From assembly GCA_004296815.1 (NCBI GenBank), contig SCVT01000656.1, forward strand, positions 1-9,721: 9,721 nucleotides of DNA, in the 5' to 3' direction. Positions 7,666-9,721 of this stretch are shown in pieces. Each line of letters begins with the position of its first letter. Position 1 is the first letter of the stretch. Made by a program: the position numbers and the translations under genes. The notes below the pieces were generated by a model. It was not told the origin of the DNA, did not search any database, and saw only the letters and a list, made by a program, of their open reading frames with translations. The DNA comes from Reyranella sp. Lineage in GTDB: Bacteria > Pseudomonadota > Alphaproteobacteria > Reyranellales > Reyranellaceae.

Positions 7666-8283
7666 CTAAGCAGGCGCGGCGAGGCCCACCGATTCGGTGA
7701 TTTCCGCGGGCGCGAGGCCCGGAAACGTCGCCCGCATCAGGGCGGCGACCGCCTTGCGGTCCTTTTCGTCGGGCACGACGCCCAGGCACACGGCATAGAC
7801 GCCGAGATTACCCACAGCCGCCCGCAGCCGCTTCTCAGGCGGCCGGTCGCGGTCGGCCGGCGGCGCGTAGAGGCTCGCGAGCTTGAGCTGCTCGGCGTGC
7901 TCGGCGGCCAGTTCGGCATCGGCCACGCGCCGGCGCACGGCATCGACCGTCTCGGGCAGCGCACCGGGCCACGGCCGGTCCTTCAGCAGCCGCCGCATCT
8001 CGCGCAGCTTCTTCACCACGTCCGACTGCCACGCCTCGCTCGCCTTGAGAATCGAGCGCAGGCGGTCGGCGGTCAGCGTCGGCCGGCCCGAGGCGCCCAG
8101 CCAGCAGCAGAACAGCAGGACGTTCACGTCGCAGCCGCGGCGGTCCTGCAGGTCGAGGCAGGCCTCGGCCACGCCCTCGCCGGCATAGAGCTCGAGCGAG
8201 AAATTCCAGAACGGATGGGGCAGGAAATCCGACACGAATGCGATCCCGTGGGCGCTTCCCTTTGCGCGGGCGAAGGGGTACAC
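7666..8283 (-). CDS. TIGR02444/DUF2390 family protein of unknown function
   Basis: This 205-residue protein has the family's clear N-terminal pattern: FWNFSLELYAGEGVAEACLDLQD (residues 25-47), then GCDVNVLLFCCWLGA (50-64). A helical, charged region follows (LREMRRLLKDRPWPG near 93-107). The family is conserved in proteobacteria and its role is not known. The start is uncertain: GTG at 8281-8283 gives the longest form, and another GTG at 8233-8235 (V17) would fit the usual short N-terminus. Neither has a strong ribosome binding site. The gene is divergent from the DUF465-purEK run, with about 46 bases between the longest start and the ATG at 8330. The stop codon lies in the loop of a small hairpin, GCGCC/GGCGC (7662-7666 and 7673-7677), with no T-tract behind it. 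Confidence 0.85.
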   Translation of the reverse strand: MYPFARAKGSAHGIAFVSDFLPHPFWNFSLELYAGEGVAEACLDLQDRRGCDVNVLLFCCWLGASGRPTLTADRLRSILKASEAWQSDVVKKLREMRRLLKDRPWPGALPETVDAVRRRVADAELAAEHAEQLKLASLYAPPADRDRPPEKRLRAAVGNLGVYAVCLGVVPDEKDRKAVAALMRATFPGLAPAEITESVGLAAPA

Positions 8284-8329
8284 GGCCGGGAGCGACGTGG
8301 CTAGCCTTGCCAGGACGAGTGCGCCTTAT

Positions 8330-8554
8330 ATGAGCAATTCGACGTCTGACCCGCCGATGGACGCCGAGGCGATCAGGGCCAAGCTCGAGACGCTGCGCAG
8401 CGAGCACCGCGACCTCGACGAGGTGATCGACCGCCTGATCGAGAAGCCGCCCTTCGACCAGCTCCAGCTCCAGCGCCTGAAGAAGCGCAAGCTCGGCCTC
8501 AAGGACCAGATCATCCGGCTGGAAAGCCAGCTCATCCCCGATATCATCGCCTGA
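8330..8554 (+). CDS. Small YdcH-like protein (DUF465), copy B
   Basis: This protein of about 74 residues is charged and helical, with the DUF465 core [36 protein letters not shown] and a conserved-looking LIPDIIA end. Function is unknown. The start is not certain: ATG at 8330 is chosen here, ATG at 8357 (before [10 protein letters not shown]) gives a 65-residue form nearer the family core, and a GTG at 8297 is possible. None has a clear ribosome binding site. TTATAT at 8326-8331 could be a -10 element, which would favour the 8357 start, but no good -35 is seen. It ends eight bases before purE, so the three genes probably form one transcript. Confidence 0.87.
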   Translation: MSNSTSDPPMDAEAIRAKLETLRSEHRDLDEVIDRLIEKPPFDQLQLQRLKKRKLGLKDQIIRLESQLIPDIIA

Positions 8555-8562
8555 GAGCACGC

Positions 8563-9099
8563 ATGGCCAAGAAGAAGACCGCCAAATCCCGCCGCCCGGC
8601 CAAGCCGGCGGTCGGCCTGATCATGGGCAGCCAGTCCGACTGGTCGACCATGCGCCATGCCGCCGAGACGCTCGAGGCGCTGGGCGTGCCCTTCGAGGCC
8701 CGCATCATCTCGGCCCACCGTACGCCGAAGCGCATGATGGCCTACGCCTCCGGCGCCAAGGGCCGCGGCCTCAAGGTCATTATCGCCGGCGCCGGCGGTG
8801 CTGCCCATTTGCCGGGCATGACCGCCTCGATGACTCCCCTGCCGGTGCTGGGCGTTCCGGTCGAAAGCGCCGCCCTCAAGGGTCAGGACAGTCTGCTTTC
8901 CATCGTCCAGATGCCGGCCGGCATTCCCGTCGGCACCCTGGCGATCGGCCGCGCCGGAGCGATCAATGCGGCTCTGCTGGCTGCATCCGTCGTTGGTCTT
9001 GGCGATGTCAAGATAATGGCGTCCGTGGAGCGTTGGCGTGCTCGCCAGACGCTGGCCGTTGCCAAGATGCCGTCCGACGACTCGGCCCCTCACCGCTGA
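8563..9099 (+). CDS. purE: N5-carboxyaminoimidazole ribonucleotide mutase PurE (class I)
   Basis: PurE moves the carboxyl group of N5-CAIR to carbon 4 to give CAIR, in cytoplasmic de novo purine synthesis, acting after PurK. The 178-residue product has all class I features: GSQSDW (22-27), SAHRTP (50-55) with catalytic H52 (E. coli H45), [12 protein letters not shown] (75-86) and [23 protein letters not shown] (108-130). E. coli PurE is 169 residues; the extra length is a basic leader, [14 protein letters not shown], before the first strand. The ATG at 8563 follows the DUF465 stop by eight bases with a weak GAGAG ribosome binding site. The stop overlaps the purK start as TGATG. The presence of purK shows the bacterial two-step PurK/PurE route. 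Confidence 0.97.
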   Translation: MAKKKTAKSRRPAKPAVGLIMGSQSDWSTMRHAAETLEALGVPFEARIISAHRTPKRMMAYASGAKGRGLKVIIAGAGGAAHLPGMTASMTPLPVLGVPVESAALKGQDSLLSIVQMPAGIPVGTLAIGRAGAINAALLAASVVGLGDVKIMASVERWRARQTLAVAKMPSDDSAPHR

Positions 9100-9721
9100 T
9101 GCCCAAAATCCAGCCACTGCCGCCGGGATCGACCATCGGCATCCTGGGCAGCGGCCAGTTGGGCCGCATGACCGCCCTGGCGGCCGCCCGGCTGGGCTAT
9201 CGTTGCATCGTCTACGCTCCGGATGCCGAGGGCTCGATCGCGGCCCAGGTGTCGGCCGGCCACGTCCAGGGCGCCTACGACGACAAAGCGGCCCTCGCCC
9301 GCTTCGCCGCCCAGGTCGACGTGGTGACCTACGAGTTCGAGAACGTGCCCGAAGGGGCCGTCCTCGAATGCGAGAAGGCGAAGCCCGTGCGCCCCGGCGT
9401 GAAGCCCATCCACTTCGCCCAGCACCGGCTCCGCGAGAAGGACTTCCTGCGCAAGCTCGGCATCGGCACCGCCGACTACCAGGCCATCCGCAGCGACGCC
9501 GACATCGCGGCCGCGACCGCCCTGCCCGGCATCCTCAAGACCTGCACCGAGGGCTACGACGGCAAGGGTCAGGCCCGCGTCACCGACAAGGCCTCGCTCG
9601 CCGCCGCCTGGCAGAAGCTCGGCCGCGATGTCGGCGTCGCTGCGGATGGCCTGGTAGTCGGCGGTGCCGATGCCGAGCTTGCGCAGGAAGTCCTTCTCGC
9701 GGAGCCGGTGCTGGGCGAAGT
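9099..9721 (+). CDS. purK: N5-carboxyaminoimidazole ribonucleotide synthase PurK, N-terminal part; 3' end chimeric
   Basis: PurK is an ATP-grasp enzyme that carboxylates AIR with bicarbonate to give N5-CAIR for PurE. Seen here are the nucleotide-fold start IGILGSGQLGRM (13-24), VVTYEFENVP (75-84), the EKDFLRKLGI segment (113-122) and the ATP-grasp lysine region ILKTCTEGYDGKGQ (145-158). The ATG at 9099 overlaps the purE stop (TGATG). Full-length PurK is about 350-380 residues; only about 174 are reliable here. From base 9620 to the window end the sequence is a reverse copy of 9412-9513, so the open frame that continues there (after residue 174 or so) no longer looks like PurK and is most likely artefact. 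The identity of the first part is certain; the end of the gene is not in this window. Confidence 0.93.
   Translation, partial: MPKIQPLPPGSTIGILGSGQLGRMTALAAARLGYRCIVYAPDAEGSIAAQVSAGHVQGAYDDKAALARFAAQVDVVTYEFENVPEGAVLECEKAKPVRPGVKPIHFAQHRLREKDFLRKLGIGTADYQAIRSDADIAAATALPGILKTCTEGYDGKGQARVTDKASLAAAWQKLGRDVGVAADGLVVGGADAELAQEVLLAEPVLGE
9412..9513 (+). repeat. 102-bp perfect inverted repeat, left arm (genuine purK sequence)
   Basis: Every base of 9412-9513 pairs with 9721-9620. This copy encodes normal PurK sequence (FAQHRLREKDFLRKLGI onward), so it is the original. The arm ends on CGGCCG (9508-9513). Confidence 0.97.
9620..9721 (-). repeat. 102-bp perfect inverted repeat, right arm (fold-back copy at the window end)
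   Basis: This is an exact reverse complement of 9412-9513, separated from it by 106 bases, with no mismatch through to the last base. It begins at CGGCCG (9620-9625), a palindrome also present at the end of the left arm, which is a natural point for strand switching. It interrupts purK. Fold-back chimera or assembly error is most likely; a real inverted duplication is the alternative. Confidence 0.95.

Overview
The window is uniformly GC-rich bacterial chromosome with tightly packed genes. Gene content and protein sequences point to an alphaproteobacterium, probably of the Rhodospirillales/Reyranella type: an AzlC/AzlD pair, two small YdcH-like (DUF465) proteins, a TIGR02444/DUF2390 protein, and a DUF465-purE-purK run. 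The species cannot be fixed from the sequence alone. No tRNA, rRNA, CRISPR array, insertion sequence or phage gene was seen.

Layout: (1) 1-1016, minus: the N-terminal half of a propionyl-CoA synthetase (prpE), cut by the window start. (2) 1129-2385, minus: RNA ligase rtcB, with a strong intrinsic terminator behind it and an 8-bp hairpin in its leader that buries the Shine-Dalgarno sequence. (3) 2386-2720: a divergent intergenic region with several potential RNA hairpins. (4) 2721-6038, plus: an acyl-CoA ligase carrying an unusual lysine-rich tail of about 90 residues with no acidic residues, then a one-TM membrane protein with a proline-rich linker and a six-cysteine C-terminal domain, reminiscent of SrfA. 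(5) 6098-7118, plus: azlC-azlD, a branched-chain amino acid exporter pair overlapping by 17 bases. (6) 7128-7307, minus: a 59-residue DUF465 protein facing azlD, preceded by a 358-base non-coding stretch with an 8+8 dyad and several short hairpins. (7) 7666-8283, minus: a TIGR02444/DUF2390 protein. (8) 8330-9721, plus: a second DUF465 protein, purE and purK, closely spaced as an operon for the carboxylation step of purine synthesis.

The most important observation concerns the data. The last 102 bases (9620-9721) are an exact reverse complement of 9412-9513, inside purK. The switch point lies on the palindrome CGGCCG, present at both sites, and the copy runs to the final base. This looks like a fold-back (template-switch or assembly) chimera at a contig end, so purK beyond about residue 174 should not be trusted. 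A true inverted duplication is possible but less likely.

Functionally the window is mostly housekeeping: short-chain acyl-CoA activation (prpE and the second ligase), RNA repair (rtcB), amino acid export (azlCD) and purine synthesis (purEK). I found no convincing new multi-gene system. The less ordinary items are the rtcB leader hairpin, the basic tail on the acyl-CoA ligase, the orphan SrfA-like protein and the structured 7308-7665 gap.
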